Positions 15,153-27,136 of a DNA stretch of 64,000 nt are shown here, in pieces. A model generated the notes under the pieces. It was not told where the DNA came from, did no database searches, and worked only from the letters and a program-made list of their open reading frames with translations. The DNA is from Cerioporus squamosus (lineage: Eukaryota; Basidiomycota; Agaricomycetes; Polyporales; Polyporaceae): contig JABYQS010000046.1 of the NCBI GenBank assembly GCA_022592435.1, forward strand, positions 171,244-235,243. Direction: 5' to 3'. Each line of letters starts with the position of its first letter. Position 1 is the stretch's first letter. The position numbers were made by a program, and so were the translations under genes.

Positions 15153-18100
15153 ATGTCTCGCGACTTCTTGGATGCCTCAGTGGCCGACATTGTCAAGCAA
15201 CTCACCACTGACGAGAAGATACGACTTCTAGCTGGTCCCAACTGGTGGAATACCAATGCAATAGACAGGATGGGAGTCCCAGCCATTCGCATGAGCGATG
15301 GACCAAACGTAAGTGTCCCAATAGTTCTCGATGCTCCGAAATATCAATGCTTACCTTCCGCGCCGCTTCATACTAGGGAGTTCGTGGTTCATCGCACTTT
15401 GTTCCCACTCCTGCTCAGTGCCTGCCGGTGCGTTCTTCATAAGCTCAACCGTGCTGTAGCTGACATGCTGTACCAGTGCGCTACCTCTATGGCTTCTACG
15501 TTTGACACCGATATGCTGTTCCAAGTGGGCGCGTTGCTTGGTGAAGAGGCCAAGATCAAGTCCTCCGTGATCCTGCTCGCCCCCACGTGCAACATCCAGC
15601 GCAACCCACTGGGGGGCAGAGCATTTGAGTCCTTCTCCGAGGATCCTCATCTCTCAGGTGACGAGCATATTGTGACCCTTCCGGACGCGTCACACCTGAT
15701 TCAGGATTGGTAATGCAGGCATCATGGCGGCATCGTATGTCGAGGGTCTTCAGAGCAAGGGCGTGGCCTCTACCATCAAACACTTCGTTGGAAACGACCA
15801 AGAGCACGAACGAACCGCTGCCGAGTCCGTCATGTCTGATCGGGCGTTGCGCGAGATCTACCTCTACCCGTATGTCTTCTGACACATCCAGTTGTTCCTT
15901 CAGCCAATAACCCACGCTCATTAGGTTCATGCTAGCCCAGAAGAAGGCGAAGCCCTGGGCTTTCATGACGTCGTATGTACCTTGCTCGCGCCCGCCATCC
16001 GGTCCTTGACCTTGGATATCTTTAGCTATGGGAGAATCAAGGGCGTGCACTGTGCGGAAAGCCCGACGCTTCTCCAGGATATTTTGCGGAACGAATGGGC
16101 CTTCGACGGCATAGTCATGAGTGACTGGTAAGTACGGGCTTCTCCTCGTCGTATAACCCAATTCACTGAGGATCCTTCTTCTCTTCAGGTTCGGCACTTA
16201 CAGCGTTGATCACGCTATCAATGCCGGACTCGACCTTGAGATGCCCGGCCCATCCCGTTGGCGCACGCCACTACTCATCGGACACTTACTTTCTTGTCAG
16301 AAGATCAAAGAGTCCACGCTTGACGAGCGCGCCATGCATATCCTCAACTTTGTCCAACGCCAGGCACGTCGCAACCCAGACGTCGTATTCGGTGACGGCA
16401 AGGAGCGCTCGCGCGATTCTCCGGAAGCGCGTGCCTTTTGCCGCAAGCTTGCCGCGGAGGGTATGGTTGTTTTGAAGAATGAAGACGGATTGTTGCCGCT
16501 GAAGGGGGCCAACGTCAAGAAGATCGCGCTGATTGGGCCTAACATGAAGGACCGGGTCATCTCTGGTGGAGGATCGGCAGCGCTCAAGGCCACCTATATC
16601 GTCACACCCTATACCGGTTTGGTCGAGAACGCACCGAAGGAGATCGAGTTCAAGTATGAAGTAGGATGCTACTGTGAGTTTGATTCCTGCACTTGAGGTA
16701 CTGAAACCTGACCGGCAGCGCAGCATTCAAGTACACTCCGACGTTGGAAGCGTTCCTGAAGACCCCGTCAGGGGAGCCCGGTTGGCTATGCAGCTTCTAC
16801 AACCACGATGAGAACGGGAACCCAATAGGGGACTCCGTTCAGGACTACGTTCTCCAGGATACTCGTGTTAAGTTGAACGACTTCTTACCGCACGGTCTCA
16901 CGGAGACTTGGACAATCAAGCTTCGTGGAAGCCTCACCATGGACAAGACCGCCAAATATCAGCTAGGACTGACGGTCGCTGGTAGGGCGAAGCTGTTCGT
17001 CAACGGCGAACTGACGATTGACAACTGGACGAAGCAACGGCCAGGTGATTTCTTCTACGGGTGAGATCTTAACCAACTTTCGCGACCCGTACTCACCCCT
17101 TCCGTCGGATACAGACAAGGGACTGTAGAAGAGATGGCGACCATCTCCCTCGTAGCCGGGAAGGCCGTCGACATCATGGTCGAGTACACCAACACGAAGC
17201 CTCCATCGGGTCCCGAGTCAGACCGATCACAGCCAGCCCTCATGCGTGGAGTGGTATGTTTCGCTCCAGCTATATGACAGAGCAATACTCACCGTCATTC
17301 CTAGCGTCTCGGAGGATGCGAGAAGGTTGATCCAGAAGAAGCTCTCGCAGCCGCAGAGAAACTCGCCGCCGAGTCAGACGCTGTCATCGTCGTCGCTGGG
17401 TTGTCTCCTGACTGGGAAAGCGAAGGCTTTGATCGGCCTACGCTCGACATGCCCGGCAGACAGAACGAACTCATTGCTCGTGTCGGGAAAGCCAACCCTA
17501 ATACGGTCGTCTGCTTGCAGGCAGTAAGTCATCTTTTCTCCTGTGTGGAGGCGTGTACAGCAGCTCAAAGGCTGCCTTTCAGGGATCCGCGGTTGCGATG
17601 CCGTGGGTTAACGAGGTCAAGGGTATAATTCAAGCATGGTACTCAGGCAATGAAGTTGGCAATGCTCTTGCCGACGTCATTTACGGCGCGATCAACCCTG
17701 GCGGACGTCTGCCCCTCACGCTTCCTGTGCGCGTGCAGGATATCCCTGCATATCCGAACTTCAAGAGCGAGAACGGGCAGATTCACTATCGGGAGATCTT
17801 TTCGTCGGATACAAGGGCTACCAGTCGAGGGACGTGAAGCCGCTCTTTCCCTTCGGGTTCGTCGAACTTCGTGCATCTATCTGATTCTCTAGCTGATTTC
17901 CTTCGGATAGGCATGGTTTGTCGTACACAACCTTCTCTTTCTCTGAGCTCGTTGTGTCTCCTAGCTCAATCGCGGATGGCCCTGACTTCGAAGTCGACGT
18001 CACCGTCACTGTCACGAACACCGGCTCCATAACAGGTTCGGAGGTGGTACAGGTGTACATCTCCTTGCCAGACATCGGCCTTGCTACTCCGAAGTTGCAA

Positions 18101-18316
18101 CTTCGTGGGTTCGCGAAGGCTCGCGACATCGCTCCCGGCGGAAGCAAAACTGTCACGGTCAAGCTGGACAAATACGCCGTATCGTGGTGGGATACAGTCG
18201 GGCAGCAGTGGAAGGCCGTGCCGGGCACGTATGGTGTGCACGTTGGCAAGAGCAGTGCGGCCGCACCTCTCCAGGGCCAGTTTGCGTTGGAAGTTGGTTG
18301 CACGTGGCTTTTCTAA
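15153..18316 (+). CDS. GH3 beta-glucosidase with PA14 domain, probably intracellular
   Basis: A glycoside hydrolase family 3 enzyme that removes terminal beta-glucose. About ten or more exons are predicted; the first is 15153-15308 (52 codons). Order of domains: a GH3 N-terminal barrel with [17 protein letters not shown] and RMSDGPN; GKEEAKIK-like and [11 protein letters not shown] segments; the nucleophile motif VMSDWFGTYS; a PA14 insertion (about 16740-17200, with the WTIKLRGSL and [12 protein letters not shown] strands); then the C-terminal GH3 domain with the acid/base Glu in [16 protein letters not shown]; and a fibronectin III-like tail ([17 protein letters not shown]). The product is about 820-840 residues. 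No signal peptide is visible, so cytosolic action is likely, as in many PA14-containing fungal GH3 enzymes. An in-frame ATG at 15081 also exists, but the family start MSRDFL fits 15153. Confidence 0.93.
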
Positions 18317-18950
18317 GCGCTACTTACGTGAATGCGTAAGGTACTATCGGTCTTGGTTCAGAGGGACGAACTAAGCTAACTATCAGTCCTGCGTGAACCA
18401 GGATATGCGGGCGTTTGTTGCAGAAGATTATGTACTTGGAACACTCTCATGATGGTTCCAAGCCAGTAGTCCGGGCGTGAAACCCCGCGCATCGATCTCC
18501 TCCTGCGAATCAATACGGCGTCTGGATCAGGTCGATCGTCCGGAAGCCGCTGCGGGTCGTAAAGCTCGCTCACCGTTTCTCCTGCGACCGCTACTTGGCG
18601 GACAGCACTTTTAACATTCTTTCCAGACGCTGCGCAGTTGCAAGGGCGTAGTTATGACCTCGGTAGATGCAAAATTTCTTCCTGCGCTCACCGACGCCTT
18701 CGAAGGGCCCATTGCCGTACTAAAGATAAGTAAGTGGCGTCACTTCGAGTTACACATATCATGCATGTACTAGTACAGTAACTTCGTCGATGCAACATCG
18801 ATTTGTTCCCACCTGATCAGCACGATCGCTTGGTTAGGGAGTATCAGAGGGCACGGTTGCACCCGCCATACATGCAGATGCTTATGTCGACCACTGACAT
18901 GTTTCGACAGTACGATACCGTATGAGATGTATGTTGATGAAAGGGGGGAT
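18317..18950. other. intergenic, no gene seen
   Basis: 3' flank of the GH3 gene. No ORF with a recognisable domain. Confidence 0.4.
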
Positions 18951-19800
18951 AACCTGTGATACGCTCGTTCGCTGGCCAGGCACTTTCGTCCGCGATGCGA
19001 GCCTCCAGACACTGAAGCACAGAGCACTCCAGAGGTTGGCGCGAACTTCCGGAGGATTCGGAGGGAGGTTGAATGGGTAAGGCTGCGACTCGGAGAGGGT
19101 TCCTGGGGAGTAGACAGCGTGGAATAGTTGGCGTAGGTCCACGAGGAGATCATGTAGGGGTTGGTTGTAATCGGCGATCCTCTGCTGCATGCTCTCGTCA
19201 TGGAAGGCACTCGCATTGAAAAGGAACGTGCGTTTGCCTGGGACAAATTAGAACACAGCGAGCATGTCCATATACATCCCAAAAACGTCGTCCGCAAATG
19301 CTGCAGAGTACCGCAGTACGTACCATTATACAGCAGTATCCATAGGACGGACTCCAAGTCGAATCGGCGGAGATGTGCGACAGGGCCACGCGACTCTAGA
19401 ACAGCCAGGGCCATTAGTAGAAGCTAGCCTGGGATGTAGGTCAGGGCTGCGGTCCTGCGAGATGACTCCGATGGATCACTAACCGTATGGGCGACTGTCA
19501 TATGGGCACCGTCGACGTCCATGCCACATCGACTTCTATGGCCACGTCCCAGTCGATCACTAGAGCCTGACCATGGCTGTCGATGAGGATATTTCTACCA
19601 TTTAGATCGCAATGTGCAATTTTTGCGTCATTTCACGCGGCAGTGTCACTCCGTCACCAACAACTCGTCGGAACCAGTCCTGCAGATCATGCGGCGCTGG
19701 GTCGAGCGCAAGGAGTCGTGGCCGGTCACCAACGATGCTGCTCAAGACAAGTTTGGCCCCGAGTTCCGCGCAAAGTATTGTGGCAAGGTCCCACACCATA
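18951..19800 (-). pseudogene. degenerate fungal protein-kinase-like locus (FunK1-like)
   Basis: Kinase fragments occur in order on the minus strand: a helical N-lobe/C-lobe linker near 19640-19800, a catalytic loop AHCDLNGRNILID near 19590-19620, VIDWDVA in the DFG position, then MALAVLESRGPVAHLRRFDLESVLWIL near 19330-19420, which resembles the FMA...HDLES stretch of fungal FunK1 kinases, and a tail near 18950-19190. The helix before the catalytic loop and the loop itself lie in different frames. A run of five A residues at about 19617-19621 would restore the frame if it had six, and no AG acceptor lies in between. This looks like a broken gene or a base-calling error. Substrate unknown. Confidence 0.42.
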
Positions 19801-19830
19801 GGTACACTTCGTGCGTAGGCGAACCCTATT

Positions 19831-20533
19831 GGTCAAGCAAGCCATGGATCCGCCGGCTACTCAACGTCAACCCTACGTATTGGCCTTGGATAAAGATGGG
19901 CGCACTGTCTGGTTAGATAGCTGCGATTATCATGATTAGTCGTATGCGCGTTGTTGTACAGATAGCAGGAATCGGACGTTGTCCGTACGACGACGGCGTG
20001 AGGGGCGCGCAATCCAGCTCTCGAGAAGACTATACGTTGCCCACAACGAGACTCCCCTGTACTGTTTTGCGACAAGATCCTGAGTCTTGACTTCAACCCC
20101 ACTAGATTGGCGATGCATTTCCGCAGTTCCACCGGCGCATGACATTGGCCTGGGCAAGTTATGCGAGGACGTATGTACAGTACGTAGGGAGGGGCAACTG
20201 AGCCTTGCGAAATGTACCGCTTATGTACTACAGCACGACGGCATTGCAGTAGGAACGGCAGCGTGAAGTCAACAAGAAGTAAGGATACGAGCGCCTGGTG
20301 ATTAAGACAAGCAGAGACAAAGGTGCGCGTATGGAGCTCAGGCGAAGGCAATGAAGGAACGAGAAAACTGGATGGGATGGGGGTAGCAATCAAGTGAGTC
20401 TGATAATATAGAGACGAGCAGAGAGACGTACACAACGTCAAGGGCTAGTGATAGTGAAACACATATACATAGTACACGGAGAGTTATCTCAGTCTCCGTA
20501 TCGCTCGCGAGCCTGCGCACATATGAGAACGTG
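19831..20533. other. intergenic, no gene seen
   Basis: Overlapping ORFs on the minus strand (for example 19857-20441) show no recognisable domain. It is the 3' flank of the splicing-factor gene and the upstream region of the kinase-like locus. Confidence 0.4.
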
Positions 20534-23294
20534 TCAAGAGACGGAAAAGTCGGACTGCGAACTCACAGCATCCTTAGCCAAGTTGACATATCCGCTGTAG
20601 TCGCTGGCGATCTTCGTGATGTCTTTGGGTTTGCTCGCTCCAAGCCCAGCGCCAGCGGCATAGAGGGCGGTTTGTCTGGGGAGGCAAGCATCAGCGAGAC
20701 ATGCTCGTACAAGGGCAGGGGAAAAGCCATACACAGGATCCACCCGTCCTTCGCCGTCGGAACCGAGACCCTGACCCTCCTTCCAGCCCATCATCTTCAA
20801 CAACTTGTTCCCGATGTTCTTGTCGTCCTGCGCAGGCGCCGGGGGCGGGGGCGGGGGCGGCGACGGTGCCCGCGGGCCCTCCGACTGCTTGCGCTTGTTC
20901 GGCGGGCGCACCTCTGGAGTGGGCCGCGGCACATCAGGCTGGTTGTGCATGACCCGCCGCTCGGACGCACGGTCGCGGTACTTCGGCTGCTGCTGCTCAG
21001 CCTTCGCACGAGCAGCTTTTGCCTTCTCGCGCGCAATGTCGCGCAGGTTTGCGTCCTTGTAATTCTTCTTGTGCAGGTCGGATTCCTTGTTGTGCCGCTT
21101 GAGCTGGTCGAGCGACTTGAACTGACGCGCACACAGCAAGCAAGTCATCGCGACGGTGTCCGAGAACTCGAACTCTACTTCGGCCTGTGGAGGGGTCGCC
21201 GCTTTGACTGGCTGGACTGGAGCAACGGCGACGGCGACGGGCGCTGGCTTCTCAACCTGTGTAGGGTAAGGATCAGTTTCCGATGCGAGAGGGTTGCGCG
21301 TACAGGTTGGGCGACGGGTACTTCTTGCGGCGCATCGTGGTGCAGGACGTCTTGGACCTGGTTCCACTTGTTGATGTTGTTCACAGTCTATCGCAACATT
21401 AGTGCACTGCGTGACAATGGGAAGAAGCGCATGCGAACCTTCTTACTCGCTATGAGCGGCGCTACTCTCTTAGCGGCAGCAACTACACCAGCCGGGACAC
21501 TGTCAGCCAAGGTGCACAAATAACCGTCTCCCAACATCGTGACAAACCCTTCGGGTCCTCCGCGGATGTCGTCTCGTTTGTCGCAGCATCGGCCTCTCCC
21601 TCAGCGGCATCGTCCATCGAGAAGGCCTGGGAGAGAGGCACAGGCTTCTTTGCCTGGCTGCCCTGGCCAGGCTTGCTCATGGTTAAGCCACCCTTGAAGC
21701 TCAGGGTGACCGGTTTATCAGACACCGGTAGAGTAGATGCCTCGACAGAAACCTCAGAAGTCGTCTCTGCAGGCCGCGATATCAGTGTATGAGACTTGAC
21801 AGATATTCATCTGGCAACTTACCCTTCTTCTTCTTTTCCTTCTTCTCCTTGACTGCCGGCGCCGTGACCGCCGGCTTGAGGGGCTCTTCCACCTTGAACT
21901 CAATGATCGCTGCAGTGGATGCCTCATCCCAGTACCGGACCCACGTGCCCTCCATCCCGCCCAACGAAAGCGTGGACATCACGCACGCGTCATCACGCAG
22001 TGCGTAGTCCGGGAGTGGCTGGAACGAATAGGGATGCGCAAACGAAGCAGCGACAGGTCGATCAGAGATCCGGAAGCCATTCGGGTGCAGTTGGGGAGAC
22101 ATGGTTGCTGCAAGGACCGCAGATGCGGACTACGACGGCTGTCAACAGTGTCCGTAGCAGGACAAGCGCAGTACGCACCTCAACGTCGACAAACTCGACG
22201 AATGCAAAGCCCCAGCTGGCCGAAGTCGCCTTGTCCTTGATGAGGATGATCCTCCGCATGCCCCGCGCGCCCTCCTTACCAAGGCCTGAACTCGTCTTCA
22301 TTGCTTGCGCGATCGCCTGCGGACCGGAGAGCGGGTCAAGGCCGCGGAAGAGGAGCACGGGGGCTTGCGTGTTCCCGATATCCCGAGTGCCGTCGTTCAT
22401 CTGGAACGGTCCCTTGGCGCGCCGGTCTCCAGGGGCGGCGCTCTGTGAGTAGTCAATCTTGACGCGCCGCCCACCTGGCGGAGCAGGACTGCCCGCTTCT
22501 AACGCGCGGTAGAACGCGGTAGTTGCGGACGCCCCGTGAGAAGCCGGCGGCGGTATTTGGATGAACGGGAACAGGGGGTCGACGAAAGCGCGGGCGTGTT
22601 CGGTGCTTGTGAATTGGGCGAAGCCGAATCCCTTGGAGACACCTGCAATTGTGGCGAGATAGCAGTTGCGTGCAATGCGAGGGCGATCATGGCGGGAAGG
22701 GGGCGCAGAGAAAGAAGACGTCAATGCACTGCGGAACGCTATGAAGGAGGATGGGGCAAGTGCCTGTAGATCTGTCTCGTATGATGGTGACCGACTCGAC
22801 GCTGCAGCCGTTGCTCGTCAGGTATGCTTGCATCTGGCAGAACACCGGGGTTAGCATAAGCCGAGAGCGCCAGTGGTTGCGGCCGGTCGGGAGGGGGTGG
22901 AGAACGAGAACTTACGTCGGACTCTGTGAAGTCGGTGTCGAGCCCAAGGAAGATGACGTGTGGACTGGGCTCGCTTGGAACGAGTCGCTTCTTGTTGGGC
23001 ATTCCGCCGCCGCCTTTCTGGTGGCGGTCGTCGTGCCAGTAACCGCCCTGGTCGTAGGACTGCCGGCCGTCCCAGCCGGAGTCGTCGTATCCTTGAGACG
23101 CGTCGTATCCCTACCGGAGAGGAACTCAACCCCGGGGCCAGGTGAGGATGGAAACAGGAACGTACGCCGTCGTTGAACTTTCTGCGCTTACTGTCGCCGT
23201 AGTAGTCCTCGTCGCGCAAGTGGTTTCCCCGCGGAGCGGGCTGCCAGCCATAGTCTGCTTGCTTTCCTTTGTCCCATTCTCGGTTGTAGGCCAT
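20534..23294 (-). CDS. RBM5/RBM10-like RNA-binding protein with zinc finger and G-patch
   Basis: A probable nuclear pre-mRNA splicing factor of roughly 600-650 residues in at least six exons; start codon at 23294. Regions in order: a Gly/Tyr/Asp-rich N-terminus (MAYNREWDKGKQ); a first RRM split by introns around 22600-23000 (HVIFLGLDTDF and SKGFGFAQFTS as RNP motifs); a second RRM near 22200-22400 (LLFRGLDPLSG, SWGFAFVEF); a KEKKEKKKKG basic stretch near 21800; a C2H2 finger (CLLCARQF...KRHNKESDLH) near 21080-21150; and a G-patch (NKLLKMMGWKEGQGLG) near 20760-20830. This order matches RBM5/RBM10, which act in 3' splice-site recognition and exon choice. The last few codons before the stop at 20534 are uncertain, because a donor-like GTGAGT occurs there. 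Confidence 0.88.
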
Positions 23295-23412
23295 CTTAGT
23301 CGGAATCGAGGGTGAGGAGGAGGAAATGAGGGAAGCCGGGAAGAGCGGTGGTCGTGGTTAGAGGACAAGTGATGGGCGCTTGCAAGAGGCAACGACTGTG
23401 ACTGCATCCACC
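23295..23412. promoter_or_regulatory. shared divergent promoter region, splicing factor / complex I subunit
   Basis: Only 118 bp separate the two start codons, so transcription of both genes must start in or near this interval. Confidence 0.6.
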
Positions 23413-23879
23413 ATGGCTGGACACGGTGAGCCCTCCCTCCAGGCCGTCTCCGCTTGCTACTCACTCGTTCACCGTCCATGCAGGGTACACAAAGGTGAAA
23501 CATGTTCGATTTCTTCGCAGAAGAGCCTGTATACTGACTTGGGAATAGATTGACCCCGCCGTTGAGCGGTGGAACACCATGGTGCGTCTCTGTCCATTGT
23601 TCATGCTCAGCTTTATCCTCAAGGAGCCCACCGAGTAGCGTGAAGCGGTGTTCAAGCACTTCCGCTTCAACTCTCGGACGGCAAGGCAGTCCATCCTCGG
23701 CATGGTTGTCTTTCCTCTCGCCGTCTTTGCTCTCTCATACAATCAAGACGTGCGTCGAGTCGTGCCTGTTTACGTGTCTGTGCTGACGGTCTTCACTGCA
23801 GATGAAGTGGGACTGGACAGGAAAGCGAAAGACAGAATCGCTGGCACGCATTGCGCCCGCCGCCGAGGCCTCGGACTGA
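23413..23879 (+). CDS. small complex I accessory subunit, NDUFB4/B15-like, with an 11-nt exon
   Basis: Five predicted exons: 23413-23425 (13 nt), 23484-23494 (11 nt), 23549-23581, 23639-23749 and 23802-23879, for 81 residues. The product begins MAGHGYTKIDPAVERW and continues with a FKHFRFNSRTARQSI segment, one membrane helix (LGMVVFPLAVFALSY) and a GKRK tail. This pattern (MAG start, DPA-x-x-R, F-K-x-F-R-[FW]-x-x-RTAR, one helix, GKR near the C-terminus) matches the short fungal NADH:ubiquinone oxidoreductase subunits related to animal NDUFB4, which lie in the membrane arm in the inner mitochondrial membrane. The two tiny first exons are needed to reach an ATG in frame; the model keeps frame and all introns have GT..AG ends. 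Confidence 0.78.
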
Positions 23880-23974
23880 CAGTGAGGGGAGGAAGACTAT
23901 GGCGTTGTTGACACCTCAATTACTATGGTACAGTGTATACTGCTCCGCTCCTCTACCAGCCGAGCTCGTCCCGT

Positions 23975-24785
23975 CTAGAACCTCTTGCACAACTCGATCG
24001 CAACCTTACATCCGGTGCCTACTATCGTGCTCAAGAGGGCATGCGCAGGGGCCTTCTGCGAGTCATGCTCGACTGCGATGTCCAGGTGCTCTAGCTCGTC
24101 GTCTCTGAACTCCTTGATCACGTTCTGAAGGAGCGGCACGCTGGGATGGTCCTGGGGCAGTTGCTCGAGAGCCTTGAGTTGGCTAGATGGGATTTGGTCA
24201 GCGCGGAAGGGAAAGGGGACAGTAAATCTGGTACGCACTCATCGTAATGTTCGCCGATGACTGTCTCCACCGCCTCTGTGCACGCCATTGCTGCTTCCTT
24301 GCCCATCAAAGCGGTGACGGCTCCGAGGCCATACCCGCCTATTCGTGCGAGCTCCCAGAGCATGGTTGGTCGGACATGGTGCTGCAACTGCAACTTGTTC
24401 ATGACAGCCAAGTGTTTCTTCTCTTGGTCCCACATTTCCTGCAACACCGTGTGAACAACGATGGCGTATGGAGGTCAATTGGAGAGATGCTGACCTGAAT
24501 GAGGGGGCCCGTGGCGGGATCTCGGCCGAGGACGTCATGTTGTCCTTTGTATATCCAGTTGGCTGCGAGCTCGCCTGCCTGATCTACCCTGAGCGCACTC
24601 TCGAGTTCGTGTCGTAGCTCGGGTGAGACGTCTGAAGGGGTGGTGGAGACCGAGGGGTCTTGTGAGCGTGCTGGGTCGAGGTAGGTGCTGGATGCGAGAG
24701 GACGGGCGGCTGTGGCGAGCGTTCGTGCTGCAGAGCGACAGGCGGGGCGGAGGACTGCTGCGCGAGCTGTGGCAAGCATGGACAT
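23975..24785 (-). CDS. COQ7: 5-demethoxyubiquinone hydroxylase, mitochondrial
   Basis: Coq7 is the di-iron hydroxylase of the penultimate step of ubiquinone synthesis, acting on the matrix side of the inner membrane. Three exons (24495-24785, 24239-24438, 23975-24182) encode 232 residues. An Arg/Ala/Ser-rich presequence (about 45 residues) precedes the domain LRVDQAGELAANWIYKGQH. Iron ligands come from E in DQAGE, the EMWDQEKKH motif, the AVETVIGEHYD motif and the DDELEHLD...EH motif near the C-terminus. All four helices of the bundle are present, with no missing ligand visible. It converges on the small complex I subunit, 95 bp between stop codons, and is divergent from the next gene. Confidence 0.95.
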
Positions 24786-25018
24786 GTGCTGGGATTAGGA
24801 CAAGCGTAAAGTATGCAGCCAGGTGTCGAGTACTGGGAGGCTGCTCGAGTGCTGCGATGGCGGCTGCGATGACCTCAGCCTCGACGGCTGTCCACAATCG
24901 GAAATCCTGCTTACGTACGCGAGCGCGGGAGGCGCGTCCGACGCCCTGCCCGCCTTCCAACCGCTCTCTCTCGTCCCAACCGCAGCAGCCAGCACCTCTT
25001 GTATATTCTCTGCGGGCC
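24786..25018. promoter_or_regulatory. shared divergent promoter region, COQ7 / HN1-like gene
   Basis: 233 bp between two divergent start codons. An ORF covering it on the minus strand looks like a composition shadow. Confidence 0.5.
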
Positions 25019-26094
25019 ATGTCCACGTATGGCTTCTGCTTGTGCGCGAGCCCGACGTCGTGCTGATCGAGTGCACAACACTCCAGCTTCACTCCTTCCG
25101 ACGCCATCGACCCCTCCAAGGAGCGCGACTGGCCCGCGCAGCTTGGTGCGTTGAGCCCTGTAGATCGTGGCCTTCTCTGTCTTACCACCTCTCATCCGCG
25201 TCAGGCATGCTTGACTGGGACAACACCAACATCGTCTTCACGAAGCGCAGCCTCCTCGAGTTTCTCAAGTAAGTCGCGCCTACTCCGAGCCTCCATGTAC
25301 GATGATGCACCCGCTAAGAAGTTGATCCCCCGCAGATATGCTGGGGTGACCGTGGATCCAAACTTCACCAACATCCAGAAGCTCCCTCGTGCGTCCAAGT
25401 CTAGACGCGCAGTGTTCTTTCTCTGTACCTGATGCGAGTTCACATATAGGCTACGCGCAGTTCGGGAAGCTGTCTGGCGGAGCGAACATTGGCCAGACAT
25501 CTGTCGTGGAATCCACCACTTCTGCTACTTCGTCGCCATCCGCACCTGCATCTGACTTCAAGCCGACCCGCCGCGTGCGCGAGCCTCCTGGTGGCTCTCA
25601 CCACAACATCTTCCAATTTGGCGGAGGCGACGACGACGCGCTTGCTGCGGCTCCCCCGAAGCAGTCTCAATCACCCGCTGTGGTAGGCTATCTTCACACT
25701 TGTGACACGCACCTGCGCTGAAGCATGGGTGCTACAGGAAGCGTCGCCTGCATCCGCCCCCGAACCCAAGGCCGAAAGCGAAGAAGCCAACCCTCAACCC
25801 AAGTCAGTTATACTCCCACCCGACCGTCCATACCTTGCTCTTGTACTGACCCACGTCGCAGGAAAAGGACGACGTCCGGTGTCGCTAACTTGTGGGACCC
25901 AGTGGACGAGTCGGAGGAGTGGAAGCCAACTCGCAGGTATGCGCACGCTGGTATACCATTCGTTCCCAAACTTCACTGACCCCTCGACAGGGTAAGGGAG
26001 ATGCCCGGAGGGAAGGACAGCATCTCTGGAGTATGTTCTTCCGCTTTGCTACTACGACCCTCGCGCTGATCAACCGACATTTCAGTTGTTCTGA
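25019..26094 (+). CDS. uncharacterised protein with two RRVRE-x-PGG motifs (HN1/Jupiter-like)
   Basis: Spliced by eye into about eight exons; the first coding piece is only eight bases (ATG TCC AC at 25019-25026) before a GTATGG donor. The product of about 190 residues begins MSTFTPSDAIDPSKERDWPA, contains an acidic/hydrophobic segment (IVFTKRSLLEFLK), a low-complexity Ser/Thr/Pro middle, RRVREPPGGSHHNIFQFG, an Ala/Glu/Pro-rich stretch, NLWDP, and near the end RRVREMPGGKDSISGLF. The paired R-V-x-x-PGG-x-x-x-x-x-F words recall HN1/Jupiter proteins, which associate with microtubules in animals, but the match is short. Function here is unknown. The first-exon choice is the least certain part. 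Confidence 0.62.
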
Positions 26095-26391
26095 AGTAAC
26101 ATGCGGATTTGGATGGCGTTTCTTGGAATTGCAGGATACTGGTCAACGTGGCATATGACAGAGCCATTGTAAGCAATAGCAGATTCATTGGGCCTGAATC
26201 GAGCGAAAACTACGACTCTGAGATGTCCTGGTGCCATTCTCTGTCCTCACCTGTCTGGCATAGTGACATCCGCTACCAGCAGAAGCGCTGGGCCCGAACA
26301 TTGGATCCGGAGATGTTATTGGGATGCTCGTGAACCGCGTGTTCCTTTCGAGCAACTGCCGATGGTACAGTACTCTACAACGGCGATCTTG

Positions 26392-27091
26392 TCAGTCCAG
26401 CGAGACAGCTCCGAATACGGTGATGACCGCATGGGTCGCATCTTCAAACGACATCTGGGCGAACAGGAAGCGATTGTTCAACGCGCTGTACGTCTCCGAG
26501 TCCGTCTCCATATGGCTAACAGCCTTTCATCAATATCAGTCTTCGAACTTGAATGAAGAATGCTCACAGATAGACCAAATCCGATTTGAAGTATGTCCTG
26601 CGGGACCCCGGGCAAGTCAGCAAGGGTGGGTAGATCTCTCGAGGTCAGACGAAGCCATACGCACCCCACCCCTTCACCTCGCAGGTAGGCCAGCCTCTGA
26701 TCCACTTCCCACCGCAAGTTTAGTGTCACTTGCGAGAAGTAGGTCCCCGAGTCGCTGATGATCCCATTGTCCGCTGATCCAGGGAGCACGGTGGCAACGA
26801 GATTGCCCAAAGGGTCGGTGAAATTGCCTCTGCGAACTTTGCGATGAGCATCATTGTGTGCGTACACCATTTTCAAGTTGAGGAATCGGTTCCTGCGTAC
26901 TCGATGAGAGGAGCGTAGACACGGGTCCCGAATGCGCTGTTGTTGATGCGGCCTGCATCTACTATCGGCCCGAAGATCCCGAAGAACAAAGGCTCAAACA
27001 GAGGTAGGGCGGCTGGGGTACCGGTGACAGCCTGTACGCCCACGGCGGAGACGGCTGCTAGCGATGAGAGGAATGCGAGTGTGCCACGCAT
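26392..27091 (-). CDS. secreted DUF3237-like protein, copy C
   Basis: Four exons (26901-27091, 26665-26829, 26568-26597, 26392-26515) give 169 residues. It has a leader (MRGTLAFLSSLAAVSAVGVQA) and the same landmarks as the copies at 644 and 2135: LFFGIFG, FGTRVYAP, the PGSADNG core, and HMETDSETYSALNNRF. Exon 2 (165 nt) and exon 3 (30 nt) have the same lengths as in copy A, and the intron phases match. It has an N-terminal insertion near GTPAALP and four extra C-terminal residues. It lies 24 kb from the other two in opposite orientation, so it was not produced by the same simple tandem event. Function unknown. Confidence 0.82.
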
Positions 27092-27136
27092 ATTGCAGAG
27101 AAGGTGCGATACTTGTGTTTGCCTATCCCCTACCGC

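Noticed and set aside
20531..21523. 330-codon ORF on the plus strand
   Set aside because: It is antisense to the C-terminal half of the RBM5/10-like gene, whose zinc finger and G-patch are clear on the other strand. The reading is low-complexity Arg/Leu and matches no family.
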